Shown: positions 53,464 to 63,612, counted from the stretch's first letter. The stretch: 64,000 nucleotides of DNA from Gelidibacter gilvus (GCF_004115975.1 NZ_SDDZ01000012.1:1-64000); one strand, 5' to 3'. Notes: generated from the letters alone by a model not told the origin. Program-made: numbers and translations.

Positions 53464-56295
53464 TTGAAAAGACGTTTTCTTTTAAGTTTTATACTGTTTT
53501 ATTCGGCATTTATGATCGGTCAAAATAAGATCGACATTGATGCACGCTTTAACATGCAACAAAAGAACGCAAAAATAGCGCAAACCCTTAGCTACCAAAA
53601 CACTACAAATGACACGTTGAGTAAAATCTACCTCAACGATTGGAGCAACAGTTTTTCCACAAAACACACACCTTTAGCCAAAAGGTTTGCAGAAGAATAT
53701 AGCACCAAATTCCATTTTGCAAAAAATGATATGCGTGGCTTTACAAACATCACCTCCTTAAAAGACAGTGCAGGTCAAGAACTTAATCACACAAGATTAA
53801 AATCCCATCCAGATGTTTTAGAAGTAGAATTATCTGAACCTTTATTGCCCAACGCATCGTATCATATTGAACTGTCTTATAATTTACAATTTCCAGATGA
53901 TACGTTTACCGATTATGGTGCCACCTCTAACAATGAGCTCAATTTAAAATATTGGTACATTACCCCTGCTGTTTATGATGGCGAGTGGCATTATTACAGT
54001 AATAAAAACTTGAACGACCTTTATGTGCCAAAAGCGGATATCCATCTGAAAGTGGAATTTCCAAAGAATTACGGTATCTATTCTGAACTCACCATTCAAG
54101 ATGTCGAACAAAATGACAGCACCCAAACCTTCTATTATTATGGAAAGGATCGTGTGGACAGCAAGCTGTATATTAATAGATTCCCAAAATTCAACTTTGT
54201 ACAAACGGATAACTTTACAATTATCACCGATTTGGAGAATGAAGGTATTATGCCGGCGGATCGTGCCATCATCACCGATAAGATCACTCAATTCATCACA
54301 AAAAACTTAGGGAAATATCCTCATAATTATCTTTTGGTCACCGATATTGAATATAAAACTGACCCGCTATATGGGTTAAACCAGTTGCCAAAATTCTTTA
54401 ATCCCTTCCCTGGGAATCTACAATATGAATTGAAGCTTTTAAAAACAACACTAAACAACTACCTTGATAATACATTACTCTTGAATCCGAGAGAGGACTA
54501 TTGGCTCAAAGACGCGATCCAGATTTATTTTCTGATGAAATATGTTGAAGACAACTACCCTAATCTTAAGCTATTGGGGACTTTAGCAAATATTTGGGGG
54601 CTCCGGTCATTCCATGCAGCCGATGTTGATTTCAATGAGCAGTACAATTTGTATTTCATGCAAATGGCGCGTTCAAATCGAGATCAGTCCCTAACCTTGC
54701 CCAAAGATCAATTGTTGAAATTTAATGCCAATATCGCAGGAAAATATAAAGCAGGCATCGGACTGAAATATTTGAATGACTTTGTTGATTATGATATTGT
54801 TGAAAAAACTATTTTCGAATATCTCGGAAATTTCAGACTCAAACCGACAACAAGTGCCGATTTTGAAACCCTGTTAAAAAAGAACACCACCAAAGATGTG
54901 GATTGGTTTTTTAAGGACTATATCGGCAGCAGAAAAAAAATAGATTTCAGGATTAAAAACGTAGTAAAATCTGAAGACTCAGTCACCTTTACCATTAAGA
55001 ACAAACGAGAAAATAATGTTCCTGTCTCTCTTTTCACCTTAAAAAATGATTCTGTCCTTTCAAAAACGTGGATTGAAAACATACAAGGATCCAAAACCCT
55101 GACCATCCCGCGCAATGATGCCACAAAGTTGGTTCTAAATTATGACAATATCATTCCTGAATACAATCTTAGGGATAATTGGAAATCATTAAAAGGCTGG
55201 TTTTTCAACAATAAACCCCTGCAATTCCGACTTTTTAAAGACATAGAGGACCCCAACTACAATCAAGTGTTTTTTATGCCCTTGGTAGAATACAATAATA
55301 TTTATGACGGTTTCACCTTAGGCGCCAAGGCTTATAACAAAACTTTATTGATGAAAAACTTAAGTTATCAAATCACACCCAAATATGGCTTTAATTCAAA
55401 AACCCTCACAGGGGGCGCCGTTGGTATCTATACACAACATCTTGAAGATCAAAATTTATTCCGAATTAACTATGGGTTGGGTGCCAGTTACGCCTCATTT
55501 GCGAAAGATGCCTTTGTTACAAAAATAAGCCCGAGCGTCTCTTTGTATTTTCGGGATAATGACAATTTCAGGTCTAATAAATCCAGTTATATTAATGTTA
55601 GGTATTTGGACATTTCTAGAAACGTTAAGGATAAATCAACAGTTGTTGTAAAAGATCCTGATTATAGTGTTTTCAATATAAGATACATCAATGCCCACAC
55701 CGATTTGATTGATTATTCTAAATTTTACTATGATTTTCAGATAGCTAAAAAATTTGGTAAAATCGCCCTAAATTATGAATGGCGAAAATTGACCGAGGGC
55801 AATAGACAATTGAATTTCAGGTTTTTTGCAGGCACATTTCTCTATAACAATACCGATGAGAATTCAGACTATTTCAGCTTTGCGTTGGATAGACCGACAG
55901 ATTATTTATTTGACTATAACTATTTGGGACGTTCGGAATCTTCAGGGATTTTTAGTCAACAGATCATCATTGCCGAAGGTGGTTTTAAATCCAAATTAGA
56001 AACGCCTTTTGCCAACCAATGGATGACCACCGCCAATATGAGCACTACACTATGGCGCTTTATTGAGGCTTATGGTGATGTTGGATTGGTTAAAAACAAG
56101 GCAGTCAATCCAAAATTTGTTTTTGACTCAGGAATCAAACTGGATTTGGTCACCGACTATTTTGAGCTCTATTTCCCGATATATTCAAGTTTAGGTTGGG
56201 AAGTTGATGAACCCAACTACAGCCAGCGCATCCGAATAAAATTTACCGTAGATCCGGAGGTACTTTTAGGGCTTTTTAGACGGAAGTGGTATTAG
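53464..56295 (+). CDS. Large exported M1-peptidase-like protein without the zinc motif
   Basis: The 943 residues start at a TTG with a signal peptide (LLSFILFYSAFMIGQ). The first 500 or so resemble M1 aminopeptidases (N-terminal beta domain, and DVDWFFKDYIGS in place of the usual DLDWFF). The expected HExxH position (about 322-345) reads ELKLLKTTLNNYL, then YWLKDAIQIYF, with no His ligands, so zinc-dependent catalysis is unlikely. The last 350 residues are rich in alternating beta strands and end in an aromatic residue, like an outer-membrane barrel. A binding or structural role is suggested. Confidence 0.7.
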   Translation: MKRRFLLSFILFYSAFMIGQNKIDIDARFNMQQKNAKIAQTLSYQNTTNDTLSKIYLNDWSNSFSTKHTPLAKRFAEEYSTKFHFAKNDMRGFTNITSLKDSAGQELNHTRLKSHPDVLEVELSEPLLPNASYHIELSYNLQFPDDTFTDYGATSNNELNLKYWYITPAVYDGEWHYYSNKNLNDLYVPKADIHLKVEFPKNYGIYSELTIQDVEQNDSTQTFYYYGKDRVDSKLYINRFPKFNFVQTDNFTIITDLENEGIMPADRAIITDKITQFITKNLGKYPHNYLLVTDIEYKTDPLYGLNQLPKFFNPFPGNLQYELKLLKTTLNNYLDNTLLLNPREDYWLKDAIQIYFLMKYVEDNYPNLKLLGTLANIWGLRSFHAADVDFNEQYNLYFMQMARSNRDQSLTLPKDQLLKFNANIAGKYKAGIGLKYLNDFVDYDIVEKTIFEYLGNFRLKPTTSADFETLLKKNTTKDVDWFFKDYIGSRKKIDFRIKNVVKSEDSVTFTIKNKRENNVPVSLFTLKNDSVLSKTWIENIQGSKTLTIPRNDATKLVLNYDNIIPEYNLRDNWKSLKGWFFNNKPLQFRLFKDIEDPNYNQVFFMPLVEYNNIYDGFTLGAKAYNKTLLMKNLSYQITPKYGFNSKTLTGGAVGIYTQHLEDQNLFRINYGLGASYASFAKDAFVTKISPSVSLYFRDNDNFRSNKSSYINVRYLDISRNVKDKSTVVVKDPDYSVFNIRYINAHTDLIDYSKFYYDFQIAKKFGKIALNYEWRKLTEGNRQLNFRFFAGTFLYNNTDENSDYFSFALDRPTDYLFDYNYLGRSESSGIFSQQIIIAEGGFKSKLETPFANQWMTTANMSTTLWRFIEAYGDVGLVKNKAVNPKFVFDSGIKLDLVTDYFELYFPIYSSLGWEVDEPNYSQRIRIKFTVDPEVLLGLFRRKWY

Positions 56296-56304
56296 GAGAA
56301 AGTT

Positions 56305-56393
56305 GCTTGCCCGTCCGCAGCTTTTGCGGAGGCGGGAAGCTTTTGTGGAGGCGGGAAGTTGCCTGCCCGTCCGAAGCATTTGCGAAGGCGGGA
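56305..56393. repeat. Two and a half GC-rich palindromic units (REP-like)
   Basis: GC[TC]TGCCCGTCCG(C/A)AGC, then TTTGCG(G/A)AGGCGGGA, occurs at 56305-56337 and 56361-56393, with a half copy at 56338-56356. Each can fold as CCGC..GCGG. Much richer in G+C than its surroundings, it has the look of REP-type mobile hairpins found between genes in this phylum. Confidence 0.7.
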
Positions 56394-56478
56394 CGTTGAA
56401 GTCGAAATTGAAATTGAATTTAAAATTGAAGATTTTACATTTAACTAGATACTAAAGAATTTTGAAGTTAAATCTTGC

Positions 56479-56517
56479 ACTCCGAACTTTAAACTCTGAA
56501 CTTTAAACTCTGAACTT
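56479..56517. repeat. Tandem 14-bp repeat
   Basis: ACTCYGAACTTTAA at 56479-56492 and 56493-56506 is followed by a partial third copy to 56517. Confidence 0.8.
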
Positions 56518-56716
56518 ATTAATATCGGTTATTCTTTACCATCGGGACTTATCGTCAAAACTTATTGAAAATTCATAAGTTTGTGACAGCACCTAAATCC
56601 TAAGTTTTAAATTAGTAAACCTGAACATAGAAACATCGAAATATAACTATCGAAATAATTGACAACCGACCACATTCCATAAACTATAGACCACAAACAT
56701 TTAACAAAAAACACCA

Positions 56717-59092
56717 ATGACTAAATCCATTTTCTTCAGCCTTCTCTTTTCGTTTCTTTTCATCAATCTTCACGCACAACAAAGTGAGCTTTCAGTAGAA
56801 AAAATAATGCAAGATCCAAAATGGATGGGTACGTTTCCTTCCAACGTGAAATGGGATCAAAACAGTAACGGCATTTATTTTAATTACAACAAAGATGCTG
56901 ATCCTTCAGATTCTTTATATCGCGTGCAATTGGCAAATCCTAAAAAGATTGAAAAAGTAAGTTGGACGGAAGAAAAAGATATCGATTTTTCGAGAGGCAC
57001 CTATAATAAATCAAAAACCAAAAAGATTTATTCTAAAGGCAACACTTTGGTCATTTTGGATATCAAATCAGGAAAGGAAATAGAGTTGTTGCAATTCCCT
57101 AAAAACATCGGCAGTCCAAATTTCTTGGCCAATGAAGACTGGATTGCTTTTGAAGCCGATAATAATGCCTATATCTATTCACAAGAAAGTGGCATCCTAA
57201 AAAAATTGACCCAAATACAATCGGGAGACGAATCGAAAAAGAAAGATCCAAAATCGTCGGACAAAGCCTCTTATTTGGAAGCAGAAAACCTCAAATTATT
57301 AAGCGTTGTAAAAGAGCGCGAGGACAAAAACGAAACTTCAAAAACCATAAGGGAAGCACGAAAAGGAAAAGAGACCTACACCTATTATACTGGCGATAAC
57401 CACGTGAACAATCTCCGCATATCTCCTGATGCCAAATACGTGACTTTCATGCTATTTCAACGTGGAAAGAGCGCCGCTACCATCGTTCCAAATTATATTG
57501 ATGCGTCTAGTTATACAAAAAATTTGAACACACGCTCCAAAGTTGGCGATGACGAAACTAAAGCGGAGTTGGCCATTTATAATATTGAAAAAGATACTGT
57601 TTATAAGGTTCAAACCAATTCTCTGCCTGGAATTACAGATTTACCAGACTATGTAAAAGACTATCCAGACAAGGAATGGGAAGCAAAAGAACGAGAAGTT
57701 ATCACGTCACAAGCCTATTTTTCTGATAACGGCCAATACGCTATTGTTAACGTGCGCTCAAAAGACAACAAAGACCGTTGGATTGCCAAATTGGATTTAT
57801 CTAATGGCGAGTTGTCTATATTAGACAGACAACGTGACGAAGCGTGGATTGCCGGACCAGGGATTGGTTGGTCAATGGGTGGTGGTACCATGGGCTGGTT
57901 ACCCGATAATAAACATATTTATTTTCAATCTGAAGCCACAGGATATTCGCATTTATATCTTTTGGATGTCACCAATGGTAAGAAAAAAGCCTTGACATCA
58001 GGAGATTTCGAAGTTTTTGATCCGTTTATTTCCAACGACCAAAAAAGTTGGTATCTAACCACCTCAGAAGTTGGTCCTGGCGAAAGACATTTCTATAAAA
58101 TGCCATTAATGGGTGGAAAAATGGAGCAGTTGACCTCTATGACCGGTAATAATGACGTGACACTTTCTCCAGATGAAAAACACCTGGCTATTTTACATTC
58201 TTACAGCAACCAACCTTGGGAACTTTATTATAAAAAGAATACTACTAAAGCTGAAGCAGTTCAATTGACTTCAGGACAATCCGATGTCTTTAAATCCTAT
58301 AATTGGAGAGATCCACAGCTCATCACATTTAAAGCTGAAGATGGCGCACAAGTACCTGCGAGACTTTATGTGCCGGAAGCATCGGTAAATAATAATGCCG
58401 CGGTTATTTTTGTCCACGGCGCAGGCTATCTACAGAACGTACATAAATGGTGGTCGTCTTACTTTAGAGAATATATGTTCCATAATTTGTTGACCGATTT
58501 AGGATATACGGTCATCGATATTGATTACAGAGGAAGCGCGGGCTATGGAAGAGATTGGCGTACCGGAATTTATAGACATATGGGCGGAAAGGATCTTTCT
58601 GATCAAGTGGATGGTGCGAATTATCTCGTGGAAAATTATGGCGTTGACAAAGATAAAATTGGAATTTACGGCGGAAGTTACGGCGGATTCATCACCTTAA
58701 TGGCATTGTTTAATGAAGCGGATACCTTCACTTCTGGTGCAGCATTACGATCAGTTACCGATTGGGCGCACTATAATCATGGCTACACGTCCAATATTTT
58801 AAATGAACCATTTAATGACCCTATCGCTTATGAGCGCTCCTCTCCTATTTATTTTGCAGAAGGTTTAAAGGGCAATTTGCTCATTGCTCATGGGATGGTT
58901 GATGTGAATGTACATTTTCAGGATGTGGTCAGGTTATCACAACGTTTAATTGAATTGGGAAAGGACAATTGGGAAATGGCAGTTTATCCCGCAGAAGACC
59001 ATGGTTTTGTTGAACCAAGCAGTTGGACGGATGAATATAAACGGATTTTGAAATTGTTTAATTCTACTCTAGTGGAAGATAAAAAAGATTAA
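56717..59092 (+). CDS. S9-family prolyl oligopeptidase/DPP-like peptidase
   Basis: This 791-residue exported enzyme has a signal peptide (IFFSLLFSFLFINLHAQ), a beta-propeller part (about 80-520) and an alpha/beta-hydrolase domain with the nucleophile S654 in YGGSYGGFIT and the catalytic His in AEDHGFVEP. The Asp is in the MVDVNVHF block. These peptidases cut short peptides, probably in the periplasm. Confidence 0.92.
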   Translation: MTKSIFFSLLFSFLFINLHAQQSELSVEKIMQDPKWMGTFPSNVKWDQNSNGIYFNYNKDADPSDSLYRVQLANPKKIEKVSWTEEKDIDFSRGTYNKSKTKKIYSKGNTLVILDIKSGKEIELLQFPKNIGSPNFLANEDWIAFEADNNAYIYSQESGILKKLTQIQSGDESKKKDPKSSDKASYLEAENLKLLSVVKEREDKNETSKTIREARKGKETYTYYTGDNHVNNLRISPDAKYVTFMLFQRGKSAATIVPNYIDASSYTKNLNTRSKVGDDETKAELAIYNIEKDTVYKVQTNSLPGITDLPDYVKDYPDKEWEAKEREVITSQAYFSDNGQYAIVNVRSKDNKDRWIAKLDLSNGELSILDRQRDEAWIAGPGIGWSMGGGTMGWLPDNKHIYFQSEATGYSHLYLLDVTNGKKKALTSGDFEVFDPFISNDQKSWYLTTSEVGPGERHFYKMPLMGGKMEQLTSMTGNNDVTLSPDEKHLAILHSYSNQPWELYYKKNTTKAEAVQLTSGQSDVFKSYNWRDPQLITFKAEDGAQVPARLYVPEASVNNNAAVIFVHGAGYLQNVHKWWSSYFREYMFHNLLTDLGYTVIDIDYRGSAGYGRDWRTGIYRHMGGKDLSDQVDGANYLVENYGVDKDKIGIYGGSYGGFITLMALFNEADTFTSGAALRSVTDWAHYNHGYTSNILNEPFNDPIAYERSSPIYFAEGLKGNLLIAHGMVDVNVHFQDVVRLSQRLIELGKDNWEMAVYPAEDHGFVEPSSWTDEYKRILKLFNSTLVEDKKD

Positions 59093-59183
59093 CAACTTAA
59101 TTATCAGGTTTTGACGTCCAGACTTTTAACGCCTATAATAAACATATTGAAATATTAATAAGAGAGGTGAAATGGAATTTGAA

Positions 59184-59214
59184 TTGCAAAACCTATCCAT
59201 TTTGACTACTTTTG
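59184..59214 (+). promoter_or_regulatory. Bacteroidota promoter for the E1 gene
   Basis: TTG at 59184 and TACTTTTG at 59207-59214, 20 bp apart, match the -33/-7 pattern (TTG, N19-21, TAnnTTTG). It lies inside a longer possible reading frame that starts at 59172, which is why I take the ATG at 59235 as start. Confidence 0.7.
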
Positions 59215-59234
59215 CAATATCTAAAAAGCACTTT

Positions 59235-61646
59235 ATGCAAACGACGCCACAAACAACCAAAGACATTTCCTTCGAAGAATTTCAATCAGAAATCCTTAAA
59301 GATTATAAAATAGCGATGACTAGCAGGGAGTGTAGCCTGTTGGGCCGAAGAGAAGTTTTGACTGGAAAGGCGAAATTTGGAATTTTTGGTGATGGAAAGG
59401 AAGTACCGCAATTGGCTTGGGCCAAAGTGTTTCAAAACGGCGATTTCCGTTCTGGATATTACCGTGACCAAACCTTTATGATGGCCATTGGTGCTTTAAG
59501 TATTCAACAGTTTTTTGCTGGGCTTTATGGCGATCCAAATATTGATCACGATCCCATGTCGGCAGGACGTCAAATGGGCGGTCACTTTGGCACCCATAGT
59601 TTGGATGAAAAAGGCGAATGGAAAAATCTGTTAGAACAAAAAAATTCAAGTGCCGATATCTCTCCTACTGCAGGCCAAATGCCTCGTCTTCTAGGATTGG
59701 CGCAAGCCTCAAAAGTATATAGAAATGTCAAAGGTATTCACAGCCCAAAATTTTCAAATAATGGAAATGAAGTGGCCTGGGGTACTATAGGAAACGCGAG
59801 TACAAGCGAAGGTTTGTTTTTTGAGACCATAAACGCTGCAGGTGTGTTGCAAGTGCCTATGGTAATCAGTGTTTGGGATGACGAATATGGTATTTCAGTA
59901 CATGCCAAACATCAAACTACAAAAGAAAATATCTCAGAAATTTTAAAAGGGTTCCAACGTGACAATAAACACAAAGGCTATGAGATTTTAAAAGTCAAGG
60001 GTTGGGATTATGTGGCATTGGTAGAAACCTATCAGCGCGCTTCAAAAATAGCCAGAGAAGAACACGTGCCTGTTTTGATTCACGTTGTAGAATTGACACA
60101 ACCACAAGGCCATTCTACTTCTGGATCTCATGAACGTTACAAGAGTAAAGAACGTTTAGATTGGGAAATGGAAAATGATTGCATCCGTAAAATGCGCGAA
60201 TGGATCATTACCAGTAGTATTTCCACAGAACTGGAGTTGGATACCATCGACAAAAACATTAAAAAACAAGTTAGAGAAGGTAAAAAGTTAGCTTGGGAAG
60301 ATTATCAAAACCCTATAAAAGAAGAGCAACAAGTAGCTATCCAGCTGATTACTAATCTGGCAAATTCAAGTATCAACAAGGTTTTTATAGAACGTGTGAT
60401 CACTGAACTTTCCAATGTATCAGAACCAATTAGAAAAGACATTGCGTCTGCAGTTCGAAGATCATTACGCTATGTGATTTCTGAAAACTCCAACGAAAAG
60501 CAAATCCTAAACGACTGGATTGATGCGTATTTAGAAAAGATACAGCCAAAATACAGCTCACACTTGTACAGCCAATCCAAAAAATCGGCATTATATATAA
60601 AAGAAGTCTTACCAACCTACGATACTTCTGCAGAAGATGTTGATGGCAGATTGGTACTGCGTGATAATTTCGACGTGCTATTTAAAAAATATCCACAAGT
60701 TTTGATATTTGGTGAAGATGCCGGAAAAATTGGTGATGTCAATCAAGGTCTGGAAGGTTTACAGGAAAAATATGGCGAGCTTAGGGTTGCTGACGTCGGC
60801 ATCCGGGAAGCCACCATTATGGGTCAAGGCATAGGGATGGCGATGCGCGGTTTACGCCCGATTGCTGAAATCCAATATTTAGATTATATCTTGTATGCGC
60901 TTCAGATTATGAGTGATGATCTGGCTACCCTACATTATAGAACCCATGGTAAACAAAAAGCGCCCGTAATTGTTAGGACAAGAGGCCATAGACTGGAAGG
61001 TATTTGGCATTCTGGATCGCAATTGGGAGGTGTTTTAAATTTGATAAGAGGAATTCATGTTTTGGTACCTCGGAATATGACCAAAGCTGCAGGTTTTTAC
61101 AATACACTTTTAGAATGTGATGAACCTGCTTTAGTGGTGGAATGCCTAAACGGCTACCGACTTAAAGAGAAACTGCCAACCAATTTGGGAGAGTTCAAAA
61201 CGCCTTTGGGCGTTGTGGAAACGCTCAAAACCGGAAGTGATATCACCTTAGTATCCTATGGCTCAACCTTGCGATTGGTACAACAGGCAGCCAAAGAATT
61301 ATTGGAAGTTGGGATAGATGCCGAAGTGATTGACGTACAGTCCTTATTGCCTTTTGATTTGAATCATGATATTGTAAAAAGTGTCGCCAAAACCAACCGA
61401 CTGATGGTGATAGATGAAGATGTCCCAGGTGGTGCATCGGCTTATCTCCTCAATGCGATCTTGGGCGAACAAAACGCTTACCAATATTTAGACAGTCAGC
61501 CAAAAACATTGACCGCTCGTGCGCATAGACCGGCGTACGGAACAGATGGCGATTATTTTTCAAAACCTTCAACTGAAGATATTTTTGAAAGTGTTTATGC
61601 CTTGATGCACGAAGGAAATCCTAATGATTACCCAAAACTGAGATAA
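59235..61646 (+). CDS. 2-Oxo acid dehydrogenase E1, fused alpha and beta subunits
   Basis: This 803-residue ThDP enzyme carries out the oxidative decarboxylation step of a branched-chain 2-oxo acid or pyruvate dehydrogenase complex. The alpha half has AGRQMGGHFGTH, GNASTSEG and VWDDEYGISV (ThDP/Mg site). The beta half has GEDAGKIGDVNQGLEG, VGIREATIMGQG and HSGSQLGG. The fused form is typical of Bacteroidota, where it usually acts on branched-chain 2-oxo acids. An upstream ATG (59172) would overlap the promoter. Confidence 0.9.
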   Translation: MQTTPQTTKDISFEEFQSEILKDYKIAMTSRECSLLGRREVLTGKAKFGIFGDGKEVPQLAWAKVFQNGDFRSGYYRDQTFMMAIGALSIQQFFAGLYGDPNIDHDPMSAGRQMGGHFGTHSLDEKGEWKNLLEQKNSSADISPTAGQMPRLLGLAQASKVYRNVKGIHSPKFSNNGNEVAWGTIGNASTSEGLFFETINAAGVLQVPMVISVWDDEYGISVHAKHQTTKENISEILKGFQRDNKHKGYEILKVKGWDYVALVETYQRASKIAREEHVPVLIHVVELTQPQGHSTSGSHERYKSKERLDWEMENDCIRKMREWIITSSISTELELDTIDKNIKKQVREGKKLAWEDYQNPIKEEQQVAIQLITNLANSSINKVFIERVITELSNVSEPIRKDIASAVRRSLRYVISENSNEKQILNDWIDAYLEKIQPKYSSHLYSQSKKSALYIKEVLPTYDTSAEDVDGRLVLRDNFDVLFKKYPQVLIFGEDAGKIGDVNQGLEGLQEKYGELRVADVGIREATIMGQGIGMAMRGLRPIAEIQYLDYILYALQIMSDDLATLHYRTHGKQKAPVIVRTRGHRLEGIWHSGSQLGGVLNLIRGIHVLVPRNMTKAAGFYNTLLECDEPALVVECLNGYRLKEKLPTNLGEFKTPLGVVETLKTGSDITLVSYGSTLRLVQQAAKELLEVGIDAEVIDVQSLLPFDLNHDIVKSVAKTNRLMVIDEDVPGGASAYLLNAILGEQNAYQYLDSQPKTLTARAHRPAYGTDGDYFSKPSTEDIFESVYALMHEGNPNDYPKLR

Positions 61647-61725
61647 TTTTATAAGGCCTTGTTTTTATCGAATTGAATACCTTATTTTATTCCCAATTAA
61701 TACCCTAATTTATTAACCTTTGTAA

Positions 61726-62100
61726 ATGAAAAATAAATTTAATGATTTGGCGCTTGCTATTTTAAGAGTAGGCTTCTCAGGAATGCTATTGACCCATGGT
61801 GTTCCTAAAATTAAAATTCTACTTGAAAATCCCGGTGGTTTTTCTGATCCTTTGGGCGTAGGTAATACAGTATCGCTCATTTTAGCTCTTATAGGAGAAG
61901 TTGTAGCGCCAATTTTTATTATTTTGGGACTTAAGACCAGAATTGCGGCTATTCCGGCCATTGGTACCATGGCTGTTGCAGCATTTATTGTTCATGCTCA
62001 AGACAGTTTTGGAACCAAAGAAAAAGCATTGTTATATCTGATTGGATTTATCGTTATTGCTTTGGTTGGGGCTGGAAAATATTCAGTGGACAAGAAATAA
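61726..62100 (+). CDS. DoxX-family membrane protein
   Basis: This 124-residue protein has four membrane helices (about 6-24, 45-62, 68-92, 100-118) in the arrangement of DoxX/SURF4-type proteins (LRVGFSGMLLTHGVPKIKIL, SLILALIGEVVAPIFIILGL). The role is unclear; relatives act in thiosulfate oxidation or oxidative stress. It lies 9 bp before the next gene. Confidence 0.85.
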   Translation: MKNKFNDLALAILRVGFSGMLLTHGVPKIKILLENPGGFSDPLGVGNTVSLILALIGEVVAPIFIILGLKTRIAAIPAIGTMAVAAFIVHAQDSFGTKEKALLYLIGFIVIALVGAGKYSVDKK

Positions 62101-62109
62101 TAATTTTAG

Positions 62110-62616
62110 ATGAAAGCAGTTTCGGTTGTTACCATTAAGAAAGAATTAAAACATCGGTCTTCAGAAGAATTGCTGGAGCTTTGTTTGCGCCTTTCTAAAT
62201 TTAAGAAGGAAAATAAGGAGCTGCTTACCTATTTATTATTTGAATCTCATGACGAAACGGGATATATCGAAACTGTAAAAGCTGAAATTGACGAACAATT
62301 CCAAACTATCAACACCAACAGTTACTTTTATATTAAAAAGAGTGTGAGAAAAATTCTGAGAAACATTAAAAAATATGCCAGATACTCACTAAAAAAAGAA
62401 ACTGAAGTGGAGTTACTACTTCATTTTTGCACAGCTCTCAAAGACTTCGAGCCTTCTATATTTAAAAATATCACACTCAACAATATATATGACCGTCAGA
62501 TTATAGCCATAAAGAAAATAGTCAGCAACTTGCATGAAGACTTACAGTATGATTATAATTTGATATTGGAGGAATTAGAAGAGGTCAGTTACAATTCAAA
62601 AATATTCAAACTCTGA
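62110..62616 (+). CDS. Conserved hypothetical protein, helical
   Basis: The 168 residues are mainly charged helices (for example ELKHRSSEELLELCLRLSKF). No motif, signal peptide or membrane span was recognised. It starts 9 bp after doxX, so the two may be co-transcribed. Confidence 0.7.
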   Translation: MKAVSVVTIKKELKHRSSEELLELCLRLSKFKKENKELLTYLLFESHDETGYIETVKAEIDEQFQTINTNSYFYIKKSVRKILRNIKKYARYSLKKETEVELLLHFCTALKDFEPSIFKNITLNNIYDRQIIAIKKIVSNLHEDLQYDYNLILEELEEVSYNSKIFKL

Positions 62617-62701
62617 TTCATAAAGCTTCTCAATTTGGCCGGTCTCTCTACCAGTGGGCAGTTAAAGAAATACATCACCATCATAAAATTAATTCTCTCG
62701 C

Positions 62702-63286
62702 ATGTATATAAAAATTTTAGTAGGATTTGTTCTTTTTATCCAAGTCCCGAATATTGGTTTTGCCCAGACAAAGGCAGCCGTTAATGCAAATGCTGCGCAA
62801 GTCATTTCAAATCAAAAGTCAGGACAGGATCAAATTAAATATGTTGATTCTACTTATGGCTACAGCGTGTTAATACCAACATGGTGGGAGATCAAAGAAA
62901 CACCAAGTGCTAACTTTTTTGGTGGCACATTTCCTGAGATCGGGAAATCAGAAAGTGCTCTTTTGTTCAAGTCCTTTGAAAAAGAAAAATTTAAAACCCT
63001 CCAAAACTTTGAAAATTGGGTCATAGCTGGGTACAGATCGGGGGACACTCCAAAATGGTCAAATGAACATAAGGTATTGTTTAAAAGAGACCTTCCGGAA
63101 TTCGAAAGCATTGGTAAAGGGTATAAAGTGCAACTAAAATCAGAGGACACTTTTTACAACTCTTGTTACATCATTGTTGAAACTTCCAGTGCGTTTCTAT
63201 GGATTGATTTAACGGCTACAAGAGAAACTTACGATGCCAATTTTAAAAAACTGGAAAAAATAATGACACAGTTTAGCGCATTTTAA
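62702..63286 (+). CDS. Exported hypothetical protein
   Basis: This 194-residue protein has a signal peptide (ILVGFVLFIQVPNIGFAQ). The mature part has a YGYSVLIPTWWEIKET block and mixed alpha/beta content reminiscent of small PsbP/DUF-type periplasmic domains, but I do not recognise it. It ends just before a bidirectional terminator. Confidence 0.7.
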   Translation: MYIKILVGFVLFIQVPNIGFAQTKAAVNANAAQVISNQKSGQDQIKYVDSTYGYSVLIPTWWEIKETPSANFFGGTFPEIGKSESALLFKSFEKEKFKTLQNFENWVIAGYRSGDTPKWSNEHKVLFKRDLPEFESIGKGYKVQLKSEDTFYNSCYIIVETSSAFLWIDLTATRETYDANFKKLEKIMTQFSAF

Positions 63287-63297
63287 AGGTCATAAAA

Positions 63298-63333
63298 AAA
63301 ACGTCAGACATAGTTTTTAATATCTGACGTTTT
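63298..63333. terminator. Bidirectional intrinsic terminator
   Basis: An 11-bp stem (AAAACGTCAGA with TCTGACGTTTT, 14-nt loop) is flanked by A-runs on the left and TTTC on the right. It lies between converging genes. Confidence 0.85.
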
Positions 63334-63357
63334 CTATTTCAATTGGAATTGCTCCCA

Positions 63358-63612
63358 TTAATTTTTCCTTAATGCATGGATCAATTCCTCTTTATCCATT
63401 TTACTTCTCCCTTTAATACCAATTTCTTTGGCTTTTTCATAAAGCGCACTTCGCGTGCGATCTTCATAACGTTCGGCCTTTCCTCCTATTTTACCAGGAT
63501 TTTTGGTATTGGCTATTCTAGCAGCCTTTTGTTTGCTGTAACCTTCATCTCTTAAGGCTTCATAGCGGGCATTATTTTTTATGGTCGGACCATGATCTTT
63601 TTGTTTCTCCAT
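63358..63612 (-). CDS. Small Rho-N-domain-like protein
   Basis: This 84-residue basic protein has an N-terminal block KDHGPTIKNNARYEALRDEG, then KQKAARIANTKNPGKIGGKA, and a C-terminal Rho_N-like helix SKMDKEELIHALRKN. Close relatives are annotated as DUF7218/Rho-termination-N-domain proteins and are often stress-linked. It probably binds nucleic acid. Confidence 0.8.
   Translation of the reverse strand: MEKQKDHGPTIKNNARYEALRDEGYSKQKAARIANTKNPGKIGGKAERYEDRTRSALYEKAKEIGIKGRSKMDKEELIHALRKN

Larger units (their letters stand above)
56296..56716. other. Intergenic stretch with GC-rich and tandem repeats
   Basis: The left part holds a GC-rich, hairpin-forming repeat (56305-56393). The middle holds an AAATTGAAATTGAATTTAAA-like run and a 14-bp tandem repeat (56479-56517). 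No gene was seen. Confidence 0.6.
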
